Shown here: piece by piece, positions 32,941 to 41,695 of the stretch
Layout of the letters: every line of letters starts with the position of its first letter
Position numbering within the stretch: the stretch's first letter is position 1
Source: Eutrophovita sp913057845
GTDB lineage: Bacteria > Pseudomonadota > Gammaproteobacteria > Burkholderiales > Eutrophovitaceae
Direction: 5' to 3'
Assembly: GCA_963925895.1 (NCBI GenBank)
Contig: CAWUVH010000016.1
Span: 1 to 56,278, forward strand
DNA length: 56,278 nucleotides
Position numbers and translations under genes: made by a program
The notes under the pieces: model-generated
Told to the model about the DNA's origin: nothing
The model's input: only the letters and a program-made list of their open reading frames with translations
Database searches by the model: none

Positions 32941-34062
32941 CTATTCAGATCGGGCTGCAGTAATGTCAGCCGGTTGCAAAAAGTCTCCATTGGAGTTGAT
33001 CCCATTCCTTTGGTAGGCAATGACCGCCGCCAAATCCATGTCAGAAAGAATAGGACCCCAAGCCGCCATCATTGGATTCTTTGCGCTCCCATTTAAGATG
33101 ATATCCAAGTGCCCCTCAATCGATCCAGTAGCAATCTTGCCACCCTTAATTGCCGGAAAAGTGGGCGGCATACCTACGCCATCAGTCTGGTGACACGCAA
33201 CGCAATTCGCGTTGTAGACCTGTTCACCCGCAGCAACTAGCTCGGTAACGGAATAACTTTTATTAGGGTCAAAAGATGGCGCTCCTGCCACAGTCAATTT
33301 CGCTTGAATCCAGGACTGGTAATCTTCCTCACTCACAACTTCCACCACAATTGGCATAAAGCCATGCTCCTTGCCGCACAACTCACTACACTGACCTCGG
33401 TAAGTCCCTACGGTCTCTGCCTTGAAAGCAATATCACGGATAAAACCCGGAATTGCATCTTGCTTGACCGCAAGGGCAGGAACAGCCCAAGAATGAATAA
33501 CGTCGTTCGCAGTTGTTAGGATACGAATCTTTTTACCAACAGGCACGACGACTGGATTATCAACTTCCAGCAAATAGGTACTAGTCTTCTGAGTAACACC
33601 GTCAATTTGACTTCGTGGTGTTGCCAGCGTGCTGTAGAACTTGACGCCTTCATCCAAATATTCATAACCCCAGCGCCACTGGTATCCCGTCGCCTTGATG
33701 GTTATGTCGGAGCCTGAAGAATCTCGAGTCGCCAAAAGCAATCGAGTTGCCGGGAAAGCCATGGCTATCAAAATGACGACAGGTATCACCGTCCAAATTA
33801 TTTCAATCGTCGTGTTTTCATGGAAATTCGAAGCCTTATGTCCTACTGATTTTCGGTGCTTCAAAATAGACCAAAACATTGCCCCAAAAACAGCAATGGA
33901 GATACCTACAATGATCCACATCACTAAGTTATGGACAGCTTGAATTTCTGCCCCTAGTAAAGTGATAGCAGGCGTAAAGCTTAGGTTCCACTCAGCAAGC
34001 GCCAAACCAGGCGTTAACGCCGATAACATGCTGAGTACCCGCACACCAAATGAGACTTTCAT
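32941..34062 (-). CDS. coxB: Cytochrome c oxidase subunit II with fused cytochrome c
   Basis: CoxB receives electrons at the CuA centre. The protein has a signal peptide, two helices (about residues 32-80), the CuA domain with CSELCGKEHGFM, and a C-terminal class I cytochrome c domain: haem motif CVACH and an axial Met probably in NPMMAAW. This caa3-like fusion is common in betaproteobacteria. I use the ATG at 34062 because it gives a clean signal peptide and has a GGGGGG tract just upstream; the ATG at 34092 is the alternative. It heads the oxidase operon. Confidence 0.95.
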   Translation of the reverse strand: MKVSFGVRVLSMLSALTPGLALAEWNLSFTPAITLLGAEIQAVHNLVMWIIVGISIAVFGAMFWSILKHRKSVGHKASNFHENTTIEIIWTVIPVVILIAMAFPATRLLLATRDSSGSDITIKATGYQWRWGYEYLDEGVKFYSTLATPRSQIDGVTQKTSTYLLEVDNPVVVPVGKKIRILTTANDVIHSWAVPALAVKQDAIPGFIRDIAFKAETVGTYRGQCSELCGKEHGFMPIVVEVVSEEDYQSWIQAKLTVAGAPSFDPNKSYSVTELVAAGEQVYNANCVACHQTDGVGMPPTFPAIKGGKIATGSIEGHLDIILNGSAKNPMMAAWGPILSDMDLAAVIAYQRNGINSNGDFLQPADITAARSE

Positions 34063-34126
34063 TATCCCCCCAAACGTACTTTTGACATTCATAAAAGCGG
34101 CTATTTTAACTCAAAAAACAAAATTC

Positions 34127-34621
34127 TTATCTGGAGACCATCATTTGAATTTGATTCACCAAATCACGCTTCGCAGCTCCAGACAAAAGACGGCCTACTT
34201 CTTTGCGTTGTCCGTGCGACCCAACAAAAATTTTCAAATAATTCCCTGAAGTTTGCTCTAACGAAACCTGCAACCAGTAGCGATTGAAGGTGCTCTTTTG
34301 ATACGTGCCTGAGACGCTTGATTCGAAAACGATTTGGTCTCCGTGAACTCGTATCAACTCATAATCGTCACTTTGTCTTTTCAACAACCAATACGCAACA
34401 CCAAGCGCGACACATTCCAAACTTGCGAAGGGCAACACCAACCAAGCACCTTGCATTGCAAAGCCGACTGCGATAGCAACTGTCACAGCACCAAGAAGTA
34501 TAAACACGGTGGCAACTGAAGAACGAGCGCCATCAGGCCTTCGCATTAAGATTTGTGGAACGCTAAGCGTTTCCTGTTCAGTCGGATTTCTCACTACTAG
34601 ACTGCTTTCATCAATAATCAA
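34127..34621 (-). CDS. DUF2244 membrane protein
   Basis: A 164-residue protein with two adjacent membrane helices (about 38-58 and 62-84) and a C-terminal soluble part (RYWLQVSLEQ...LKIFVGSHGQRKEVGRLLS) that matches DUF2244. It lies upstream of coxB, a common location for this family in proteobacteria, suggesting a link with oxidase assembly; no function is established. A gap of about 65 bases to coxB could contain the oxidase promoter. Confidence 0.88.
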   Translation of the reverse strand: MIIDESSLVVRNPTEQETLSVPQILMRRPDGARSSVATVFILLGAVTVAIAVGFAMQGAWLVLPFASLECVALGVAYWLLKRQSDDYELIRVHGDQIVFESSVSGTYQKSTFNRYWLQVSLEQTSGNYLKIFVGSHGQRKEVGRLLSGAAKRDLVNQIQMMVSR

Positions 34622-34725
34622 AAATGTTCCTTAATTGATCCTTAAAATGAATGTAGCACACTACTTTTCGATGCCCCGAATAAAAGATTAGAAGCGGAAC
34701 TAAATTACATACGAGCAACAATCAC

Positions 34726-35565
34726 TCAAGTCTTTGAGACTTTAATATCAATCACTTTTTTTCCCTTAGGTGAGGTTCTTGTTGGAGCTCGCCAAGCGTG
34801 CCCGAACACCAACTCACAAGTCAGAGTTGCTCGACCGCCTTCGACTCCGCTCGACTGCTCCGCAAGAGACCGGATAACACCGGTACCTAACAGACCAGCT
34901 TTGGAGTGGGCCTCTGGCGCAGCCGACCCATGAGCGCGAACGTCTCTGATCATGGACATCGCGTCACCATAGGTGAGCGTCAACTCCTCCATCTCCACGA
35001 CTGGATCAGCAAATGATGCCTCCATCAATTGATCACCTAAATCGTGCATGTCTAGATGCTCACATAAACGAAAACCGCGCTTTGCATCAGGTCGCCTCAG
35101 TTCTTTCAGAGTGTCGGGCCCCAAGGAGGAAAATATAAATAAGCCCCCAGGCTTCAAAATACGGCACACCTCCTTTAGAGCCAAAGTTAACTCGTCACAC
35201 TCAAAGAAAAAAGGTAAATCTAGATTCGAGTAAACCATATCCACCGAAGCTGACGCAAAAGGCAGTGCCGCAAGATCACCACAAACACTTAATTGCTTAG
35301 CCGTCCAAGGAAAGCCAAAACCAACCCTAGGACGCCTCGTTGTCAGCCGAGATTCGGAGAAATCAAAACCTATGAGCTGCGGCTTTGACGGGAATCTCTT
35401 TTTTAGGCCATGGGCCCCGAAGCCAGAAACCAGTATTACCTTAGGCTCTAGACGGAGAATTTCGAGCCGAGCATCTAGACGTTTAGCGACTTCATCGTAG
35501 AGAAATGTTTGATGGTCGGAACGACTAAAACATTCATTGATCGTAGCTCTGACTCGACCTTTCAT
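34726..35565 (-). CDS. bioC: BioC-like malonyl-ACP O-methyltransferase
   Basis: BioC methylates malonyl-ACP so that the fatty-acid machinery can build the pimeloyl chain of biotin. The 279-residue S-adenosylmethionine methyltransferase has a degenerate glycine motif (VSGFGAHGL), SNLDLPFFFECDELTLALKEVCRILKPGG, and the very diagnostic FSSLGPDTLKELR and MHDLGDQLMEASFADPVVEMEELTLTY. The start codon directly abuts the bioB stop, supporting the assignment. The N-terminus is longer than the core domain, with Phe-Leu-Tyr-Asp-Glu-Val resembling other BioC starts. Confidence 0.88.
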   Translation of the reverse strand: MKGRVRATINECFSRSDHQTFLYDEVAKRLDARLEILRLEPKVILVSGFGAHGLKKRFPSKPQLIGFDFSESRLTTRRPRVGFGFPWTAKQLSVCGDLAALPFASASVDMVYSNLDLPFFFECDELTLALKEVCRILKPGGLFIFSSLGPDTLKELRRPDAKRGFRLCEHLDMHDLGDQLMEASFADPVVEMEELTLTYGDAMSMIRDVRAHGSAAPEAHSKAGLLGTGVIRSLAEQSSGVEGGRATLTCELVFGHAWRAPTRTSPKGKKVIDIKVSKT

Positions 35566-36567
35566 TTAACGCGATACGTTATCTGTTGGCACCAGACCAA
35601 GCCGCTCAAATAGTTCATCATCGCCGTACGCTGTCGCATTTGGGGTAGTCAACAGCTTCTCTCCATAAAACACCGAGTTAGCCCCGGCCAAAAAACAAAG
35701 TGCCTGCATCTCATCTGACATATCATGCCTACCAGCAGATAATCGAACCATAGCCTTCGGCATTGAAATTCTAGCCGCAGCAATCGTTCTAACAAACTCG
35801 ATCGGGTCAATACCCTCTGCACCAGCCATTGGAGTACCTGGAACTTTCACCAAATTATTAATTGGAACGCTTTGAGGGTATGGGTCCATATTCGCGAGCT
35901 GGGCGATCATATCGGCCCGATCATCACGTGACTCGCCCATTCCAATGATGCCACCACAGCAAACCGACACGCCCGCATCTCTTACTCGCTGTAGCGTTTC
36001 ATGTCGATCGCCTTGCGAACGGGTTGAAATGATTTCACCATAGTGATCAGCCGACGTATCAATATTGTGATTGTAATAATCCAATCCTGCATCTTTCAGC
36101 ACCTCGGCTTGACCATCCTTGAGCAAGCCCAGCGTGGCACAAGTTTCCAATCCAAGAGATTTCACTGCCGCAACCATCTCGGCGACCTTTAATACGTCTC
36201 TATCCTTAGGGCCTCTCCACGCAGCACCCATACAAAAACGGCTCGCGCCCTTTGCTTTAGCTTCGCTGGCCGCCCTAACAACTTCGTCTAACGCCATCAA
36301 CTCGTCGTCCACTACGCCGGTATTAAACCGAATCGACTGAGGACAATATCCACAGTCCTCCGGGCAACCACCCGTCTTAATCGAAACCAAGGTAGATAGC
36401 TGTATCGCATTAGGCTTGAAATGTTGCCTGTGCACTTTTTGCGCATCAAACAAAAGATCCATTAACGGTTGCTCAAAAAGATTTTTAACCTTCGTCGCCG
36501 TCCAACCATACGCAACCTCAGAAGGCGAGGGGGTACTGTCCATAATTTCTAATGGCTCCACGTTCAA
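35566..36567 (-). CDS. bioB: Biotin synthase
   Basis: BioB inserts sulfur into dethiobiotin. It is a radical SAM enzyme: CPEDCGYCPQS carries the 4Fe-4S cysteines, with YYNHNIDTS and the conserved Arg/Cys positions of the 2Fe-2S site further on. The 333-residue frame begins with TTG at 36567, and AGGAG five bases before it supports this start; a GTG two codons later is the alternative. It forms a two-gene operon with bioC and is divergent from trmL. Confidence 0.96.
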   Translation of the reverse strand: MNVEPLEIMDSTPSPSEVAYGWTATKVKNLFEQPLMDLLFDAQKVHRQHFKPNAIQLSTLVSIKTGGCPEDCGYCPQSIRFNTGVVDDELMALDEVVRAASEAKAKGASRFCMGAAWRGPKDRDVLKVAEMVAAVKSLGLETCATLGLLKDGQAEVLKDAGLDYYNHNIDTSADHYGEIISTRSQGDRHETLQRVRDAGVSVCCGGIIGMGESRDDRADMIAQLANMDPYPQSVPINNLVKVPGTPMAGAEGIDPIEFVRTIAAARISMPKAMVRLSAGRHDMSDEMQALCFLAGANSVFYGEKLLTTPNATAYGDDELFERLGLVPTDNVSR

Positions 36568-36654
36568 ATCGTCTCCTATCCATTCAGTTATGAAGCGGCC
36601 TCATCACCACCCCTGCTCTTTCACCTAAAAATATGGCATATTCGGTTCGAGTGA

Positions 36655-36670
36655 GGCCAAATGTTTGGCC
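36655..36670. promoter_or_regulatory. 16-bp palindrome between bioB and trmL
   Basis: GGCCAAA-TG-TTTGGCC is a perfect 7+2+7 inverted repeat, 52 bases upstream of the trmL ATG and 88 bases from the bioB TTG. A second, smaller palindrome (ATATG-G-CATAT) lies at 36631-36641. The position fits an operator in a divergent promoter region. It does not match the BirA operator I know (TTGTAAACC...GGTTTACAA), so the factor is unknown. Confidence 0.45.
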
Positions 36671-36721
36671 CAACAAATAAACCTTTTACCAAAATCATTT
36701 TTTACAGGCATAAGTATAGTC

Positions 36722-37186
36722 ATGTTTAGCGTAATCTTATATCAACCTGAAATCCCCCCGAATACTGGCAACATTATTCGCTTGTGCGCAAACACCGGTT
36801 GCAAGCTAGATCTCATTGAACCTCTAGGGTTCCATTGGGATGACAAAGCGCTCATTCGCGCCGGGCTCGACTACCATGAATTTGCGCAAACTCAAAAATA
36901 CTCAAGCTGGGAAATGTGGCGTAATAATAACCAAAATTGTCGGGTAGTCGCCTTCACAACAAAGGGCTCAAGCAGATATGACCGCTTCAAATTCCAAGCT
37001 GGTGATTGCCTCTTATTTGGGCCAGAAACTCGCGGGCTCCCCGACAACGTTCTAGAGGACTTCCCGACCGAGCTTCGACTCCGAATCCCCATGGTCTCAA
37101 CAAGCAGAAGCTTAAATCTATCAAACACCGTTTCTATCGGCATATTCGAAGCCTGGCGACAAATAGAGTTCAGCGGTAACAAATAA
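36722..37186 (+). CDS. trmL: tRNA (cytidine/uridine-34 2'-O)-methyltransferase
   Basis: TrmL methylates the ribose of the wobble base in two tRNA-Leu isoacceptors. The 154-residue SPOUT-fold protein has FSVILYQPEIPPNTGNIIRLCANTG at the start, the glycine-rich LLFGPETRGLPDNVLE, and the knot-forming MVSTSRSLNLSNTVSI. The frame is open to 36665, but the ATG at 36722 is the family start. It is a single-gene unit, divergent from bioB and convergent with gpsA. Confidence 0.95.
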   Translation: MFSVILYQPEIPPNTGNIIRLCANTGCKLDLIEPLGFHWDDKALIRAGLDYHEFAQTQKYSSWEMWRNNNQNCRVVAFTTKGSSRYDRFKFQAGDCLLFGPETRGLPDNVLEDFPTELRLRIPMVSTSRSLNLSNTVSIGIFEAWRQIEFSGNK

Positions 37187-37202
37187 TCACGTCGACTCTA
37201 GG

Positions 37203-38189
37203 TTAAGCCTCTGACTTCGGTGCGCGCGCAAACAGTTCCGATGCCGCGTCTCGAGGAGATATTTCAGCAGATAAAACCCTCGTTACAGCTACGGTAATTG
37301 GCATTTCAACTTTAAGACGGCGGGCTAACAACATGACTTCATTTGCCGCATGTACACCTTCAGCCACTTGACCCAACGCCTTCTCGGCCTCTTGGAGTGA
37401 TTTACCTAAACCCAACGCATAACCAAGTCGTCGGTTACGAGATAAATCGCTGAAACAGGTCAGCGCCAAATCCCCCATGCCAGATAAGCCCATAAATGTT
37501 TCTGGTTTAGCGCCCAAAGCAATGCCAAGCCTACACACCTCACTCAAGCCTCGCGTCACAAGCCCAGCCAAGGCACTTGCACCAATCCCTAACGCATCCC
37601 CCATCCCCGCAGCAATCGCAATTACATTTTTAACGGCACCACCCACGGACACACCGATCACATCATCATTAAAGTAAGTCCGAACCCCACCCTGAAGCAA
37701 TACACCGGAAAACACATCTGAAGTAGACGAGTCCCTAGACGCGAGACTAACAACTGTGGATTTTTGCTCGCCCACATCCCTCGCGAAACTGGGCCCAGAG
37801 AGAATGGCGTAGCGCGCCTTGAGCGCAACGTCTTCGATCACCTGAAAGGGTAATAAACCAGTCTCCACCTCAAAACCTTTGCAGGTAATTAGATAGGGAA
37901 TTCCATCCCCAACGATTGACCGACATTCTCTGACAGACTGACGTAACCCCTTAGTTGGGACGGCCATCACGATGCCTGACACGCCATCGAGCGCAGAATC
38001 TAAGCTATTAGTGACTTGAACGCATTCAGATAACGAGACCCCAGGAAGATATCGTTGATTTTCTCTGTGCTGATTCATGTTGCCAACTAACTCAGTGTTA
38101 GCACCATAAAGACTCACCGAAGATGATCTACCGATGGAGACGGCTAATGCCGTTCCCCAGGCGCCCGCTCCAATAACCGCAATCTTCAT
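37203..38189 (-). CDS. gpsA: NAD(P)H-dependent glycerol-3-phosphate dehydrogenase
   Basis: GpsA makes sn-glycerol 3-phosphate for phospholipids. It has the nucleotide-binding start MKIAVIGAGAWGTALAV, the conserved LITCKGFE, the catalytic Lys in GGAVKNVIAIAAGM, and GLSGMGDLALTC. The ATG at 38189 has GGGAGA about 5 bases upstream; the longer frame to 38207 would begin at GTG. Product 328 residues. It follows secB by about 65 bases, the usual secB-gpsA pairing. Confidence 0.97.
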   Translation of the reverse strand: MKIAVIGAGAWGTALAVSIGRSSSVSLYGANTELVGNMNQHRENQRYLPGVSLSECVQVTNSLDSALDGVSGIVMAVPTKGLRQSVRECRSIVGDGIPYLITCKGFEVETGLLPFQVIEDVALKARYAILSGPSFARDVGEQKSTVVSLASRDSSTSDVFSGVLLQGGVRTYFNDDVIGVSVGGAVKNVIAIAAGMGDALGIGASALAGLVTRGLSEVCRLGIALGAKPETFMGLSGMGDLALTCFSDLSRNRRLGYALGLGKSLQEAEKALGQVAEGVHAANEVMLLARRLKVEMPITVAVTRVLSAEISPRDAASELFARAPKSEA

Positions 38190-38254
38190 CTTATCTCCCA
38201 GAACCACTCAAACGACCAACCCCTCGGATACTGAAGCGGCACTCGCGAAAAGAA

Positions 38255-38719
38255 TCAGTGCTTAGTCGCCTCACCACTCTCTGGGGCAGCCTGCTCTTCC
38301 TTACGCGCTCTATAAACCGCTTCAAAATTCATCGGCTGCAATAAGACCGGCGGAAATCCCGCCTTGGAAACCGCATCAGATATTGTCTCTCTTAAATATG
38401 GAAAAATGATATTTGGCGCAGCAATACCCAATGTCATTTCTAATGGATCATCACTCAAATTACGAATTTGAAATACTCCCCCTTGGCTCGCCTCTACCAA
38501 AAAAAGAGTTACATCCTCAATCTTCGCGGTTACAGTCGCCTTCACCAGAACCTCATAGAAACCATTCTCTAGAGCCTGAGCTGTATTATTCATCGTGATT
38601 TCAATTTGGGGCGAGCCCTTCTGCCCAAATACTCCAGGCGCACCAGGCACCTCTAGGGACAGATCTTTTACGTATAACTTCTCAATCGAGAATACTGGCT
38701 TATCGTTATTTTCACTCAT
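38255..38719 (-). CDS. secB: SecB, export chaperone
   Basis: SecB tetramers keep preproteins unfolded and pass them to SecA. The 154-residue protein has IEKLYVKDLSLEVPGAP at the start, FEVLVKATVT-like central strands (YEVLVKATVTAKIEDVTLFLVEASQGGVF), and FPYLRETISDAVSKAGFPPVLLQPMNFEAVY near the C-terminus. It is followed by gpsA and preceded by grxC, as is standard. Confidence 0.97.
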   Translation of the reverse strand: MSENNDKPVFSIEKLYVKDLSLEVPGAPGVFGQKGSPQIEITMNNTAQALENGFYEVLVKATVTAKIEDVTLFLVEASQGGVFQIRNLSDDPLEMTLGIAAPNIIFPYLRETISDAVSKAGFPPVLLQPMNFEAVYRARKEEQAAPESGEATKH

Positions 38720-38749
38720 GATTGTTTAAATAGTTTTGTTTTATATTAA

Positions 38750-39034
38750 TCAGGAACTCTCTCGCAAAAGCACATCGAGATCTCCACTCTTATCAAGAGA
38801 GACAATGTCATCATGACCACCAATATGACGACCACCGATATAAATTTGTGGCACAGTTCTTCTACCTGTTCGCTCCATCATTTCAGCTCGACTATTTGGC
38901 TGCTCATCCAAATTGATCTTGTTGATGATAGCGCCTTTTGAGGCCAATAAATTCTCAGCGCGCACGCAGTACGGACACCAATCGGTGCAATACATAATGA
39001 CCTCGACGGTCCCGCTTTCAACTTGGTCAACCAA
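38750..39034 (-). CDS. grxC: Glutaredoxin 3
   Basis: A 94-residue glutaredoxin reducing disulfides with glutathione. The active site CPYC lies in MYCTDWCPYCVRAENLL, with the cis-Pro TVPQIYI and the glutathione-binding GGHDDI. The frame starts with TTG at 39034, and a perfect AGGAGG lies 7 bases upstream, so the TTG start is well supported; the first ATG would fall inside the first beta-strand. Confidence 0.96.
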   Translation of the reverse strand: MVDQVESGTVEVIMYCTDWCPYCVRAENLLASKGAIINKINLDEQPNSRAEMMERTGRRTVPQIYIGGRHIGGHDDIVSLDKSGDLDVLLRESS

Positions 39035-39060
39035 TTGCCTTCCTCCTCAGTAATTGGAAA

Positions 39061-39492
39061 TTACTTCCCTACTCTCGATGTGGGCAGACTGGCTTGGGTC
39101 CACGCAGACATACCGCCAGTTAATACATGCAAATCATCAAAACCTTCTTTAACAAGTAACTTTTGAGCCGTTCGAGATTTAGCGCCCGACGCACAAACCA
39201 ACGCGATGGGATGTTTCTCAAATTTTTTCAGTTCATGCGCGCGCTCCTTGAGAGAACCAAAGGGCATATTTTTGGCGCCCACGATACTGCCGGCCTCAAA
39301 ATCCTTCGCCTCCCGCACATCGATTACAGTGGCATGCTTACGATTTATCAGTTGCACCAGCGCCTGAGGCCCTAGCCCTCCGGAAGTTGCATCACCCAAC
39401 ATCAATTTAGGGATAATCAGATAACCACCACTGGCAAGGACGGCTATAACAAGCCAACTGTTTGACGAAATAAAATCCATTGTTGACACCAT
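39061..39492 (-). CDS. Membrane-anchored rhodanese-like sulfurtransferase
   Basis: A 143-residue protein with an N-terminal membrane helix (about 10-28) and a rhodanese domain. The catalytic loop CASGAKSR follows the strand IALVCASG, and the DVREAKDFEAGSI motif is intact. It probably faces the cytoplasm and moves sulfane sulfur. A GGAG site is 4 bases before the ATG. Such genes regularly precede grxC-secB-gpsA in betaproteobacteria. Confidence 0.9.
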   Translation of the reverse strand: MVSTMDFISSNSWLVIAVLASGGYLIIPKLMLGDATSGGLGPQALVQLINRKHATVIDVREAKDFEAGSIVGAKNMPFGSLKERAHELKKFEKHPIALVCASGAKSRTAQKLLVKEGFDDLHVLTGGMSAWTQASLPTSRVGK

Positions 39493-39709
39493 AAATCTCC
39501 AGCGAGTTATATAAACCTTTAGTCATTCCCATTCATGGTCTGGGGCCGAATACTGACCCACATCAAACCACAGTCTGTTTATGAAAACATATAAGCAGTA
39601 AAGTACTGTTTGAAGTGAAATTTTACTGAAATTTGTCGCTCAGGGCTTAATTAGTCATCATACCGATTAAAATATGCAAATAATTATTTAGTTTTTAGGT
39701 TAAGGAATT
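39493..39709. other. Intergenic region between divergent rhodanese and gpmA genes
   Basis: AT-rich gap with promoters presumably for both sides. I see a 12-base AT palindrome (AAATAATTATTT, 39678-39689) about 20 bases before the gpmA ATG, and a TAAGGAA ribosome site just before it. No RNA gene, riboswitch-like fold or small ORF stood out. Confidence 0.5.
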
Positions 39710-40453
39710 ATGAAAAAATTAGTACTCTTGCGGCACGGAGAAAGCATTTGGAATCAAGAAAATAAATTCACAGGCTGGATGGATGTAGACCTCAGCGATA
39801 GAGGCGTTCGCGAGGCAAAAGAAGCAGGTGCGCTACTTAAAAGGGAAGGGTTTCATTTCGACCGGGCGTTTGGATCAATGTTAAAAAGGGCGATCCGTAC
39901 TATGTGGCTCACACTCGAGGAGTTGGATCAGGCTTGGGTCCCCCAGTCGCTTACGTGGCGTTTAAACGAACGACATTACGGTGCACTTCAGGGACTAAAC
40001 AAATCAGAAACCGCCAAAAAATTTGGAGATGACCAAGTCTTGATTTGGCGTCGGAGTTATGACACTCCGCCTCCACCGCTTGAAAATAAGTCCCCTATGG
40101 ACCCCAAATTAGACAACAAATATAGCTCGGTTCCAGACAAGGATCTCCCGCTTACCGAATGCCTCAAAGATACCGTCGACAGATTCCTACCTTTTTGGGA
40201 AGAGACCATAGCCCCCCTGATTTTGAATGGGGAGAAACTCTTAATCGTGGCGCACGGAAATACGCTGCGCGCATTAATTAAACACCTCGATCACATCAGT
40301 GAAACTGACATCGTTAATCTAAACGTACCCACCGGAATCCCTCTTGTTTATGAACTAAATGATGCGTTACGGCCCATTAGAAAATATTATCTTGGGGACG
40401 AATCCAAAGCGCAGGCTGCCGCTGCTGCAGTCGCGGCTCAAACAGAGCGGTAG
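39710..40453 (+). CDS. gpmA: 2,3-bisphosphoglycerate-dependent phosphoglycerate mutase
   Basis: GpmA interconverts 3- and 2-phosphoglycerate. The phosphohistidine motif LLRHGESIWNQENKFTGW, the substrate segment LNERHYGALQGLNK with its acid, and the second His in VAHGNTLRALIKHL are intact in 247 residues. An Ala-rich C-terminal tail (AQAAAAAVAAQ) extends past the catalytic core. It lies after a 217-base gap that must hold its promoter and ends 9 bases before envC. Confidence 0.97.
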   Translation: MKKLVLLRHGESIWNQENKFTGWMDVDLSDRGVREAKEAGALLKREGFHFDRAFGSMLKRAIRTMWLTLEELDQAWVPQSLTWRLNERHYGALQGLNKSETAKKFGDDQVLIWRRSYDTPPPPLENKSPMDPKLDNKYSSVPDKDLPLTECLKDTVDRFLPFWEETIAPLILNGEKLLIVAHGNTLRALIKHLDHISETDIVNLNVPTGIPLVYELNDALRPIRKYYLGDESKAQAAAAAVAAQTER

Positions 40454-40462
40454 CAAATTAGA

Positions 40463-41617
40463 ATGAATGGCATTCGCTTCCTCACAATGCTCGCAGGCTT
40501 ATTGCTGACGTGCGCGCATGTAACGAACGTTGCCGCAGACAACATCCAAGATAAAATTAAAAACACGGATCAAAAAATATTAAAGGAACAGAAAAAAATA
40601 AAAGAAGAGCAAACCAAACAAAGAAAAGCAAAACAAGAGCTCATAAAAACAAAAAAAGAAATCAACAATTTAGATCAAAATTTAAATCGATTATCAAAGC
40701 GAGAAAGAAGTCTTCTTGGCGAATTGAAGGCGTTAGAAAAAAAAGAAAGAGTGCTTAAATCCAGCATCAAGGAAGAAAAAATTCGTTTATCTCAATTAAT
40801 AAAGCGCACCTATATCTTAGGCTACTCGCCTGAGGCTGGGCCTGCGATTGACACCTTATCTGACAGCAAAGTATCTGCTTTCTACCTCAAAAAGATCGCC
40901 ATGAAACGATCTGAAATCATCAAAAATTTCAATTCAAAAATTACTGAAATTGATCGTCTTCAAGAAAAGAAACTAGGCATCAGAAAAGAGTTAAAAAAAA
41001 TAAAAAAAGACACCAGTAAGCAAAAAAATGTTGCCGAAAGGGAAAAACTAAAAACATCGTCTGAAATAGACGGTACAAAAACACGAATAAAACGCAGCGA
41101 AAAGAAAATCAGCGAAAATAAAAAGCGACTCACCCAATTGTTCGCAGAACTCGAGAAAAGAAAAAAAGACCGCATAAAAAATAATAACTTGCCGGACCGA
41201 AGCCTCAGCGGAAAACCATTTAACACGCTAAAAGGGAAGCTGCGACTCCCTGCTCTGGGTACGATTACCTCAAAATTTGGCCAGAAAAGGGTCGGTAGCG
41301 AACTTCCTTGGGAAGGTATATTTATATCTTCCAACCAAGGCAATAGCGTTAAATCAATCGCCGGAGGCTCTGTAGTCTATTCGGACTGGCTAAGAGGGTT
41401 TGGAAATTTAATCATCGTTGACCATGGAAAAGGCTATTACAGTCTCTACGGTAATAACGAAACCATATGGGCTAGGGAGGGGGATCAACTCGACGCTGGA
41501 GACCAATTGGGAACTGTTGGCAACAGCGGGGGTCACAAAGGACCTGGGGTGTATTTTGAGGTACGTCACAACAGTAAACCTCTAAATCCCATGGAATGGG
41601 TTAACATTGACAACTAG
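40463..41617 (+). CDS. envC: EnvC-like murein hydrolase activator
   Basis: EnvC is a periplasmic coiled-coil protein that, under FtsEX control, switches on septal amidases. The 384-residue product has a signal peptide (about 1-26), a long Lys/Glu-rich coiled coil (about 27-245) and a C-terminal LytM domain (about 265-380). The LytM zinc ligands are missing (ELPWEGIFISS where active enzymes have His...Asp), as in known EnvC, so it activates but does not cut. ftsEX is present in this window at 23766-25309. It is co-directional with gpmA and ctpA. Confidence 0.92.
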   Translation: MNGIRFLTMLAGLLLTCAHVTNVAADNIQDKIKNTDQKILKEQKKIKEEQTKQRKAKQELIKTKKEINNLDQNLNRLSKRERSLLGELKALEKKERVLKSSIKEEKIRLSQLIKRTYILGYSPEAGPAIDTLSDSKVSAFYLKKIAMKRSEIIKNFNSKITEIDRLQEKKLGIRKELKKIKKDTSKQKNVAEREKLKTSSEIDGTKTRIKRSEKKISENKKRLTQLFAELEKRKKDRIKNNNLPDRSLSGKPFNTLKGKLRLPALGTITSKFGQKRVGSELPWEGIFISSNQGNSVKSIAGGSVVYSDWLRGFGNLIIVDHGKGYYSLYGNNETIWAREGDQLDAGDQLGTVGNSGGHKGPGVYFEVRHNSKPLNPMEWVNIDN

Positions 41618-41695
41618 AACAAACTGACGGGATCTAAGACATTTTTAAAACGTCCATCGCGTCGAAAACTCGGCAAGCAATTTAAGGGGTTCTTT

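Noticed and set aside
40960..41343. 127-codon minus-strand ORF rich in Phe/Ser opposite envC
   Set aside because: It mirrors the Lys/Glu-rich coiled coil of EnvC, whose complement yields Phe/Leu/Ser codons; no start signal.
40463..41617. EnvC LytM domain lacking zinc ligands as a novel pseudo-enzyme
   Set aside because: Loss of the zinc site is the normal state of EnvC, which acts as an activator of amidases.
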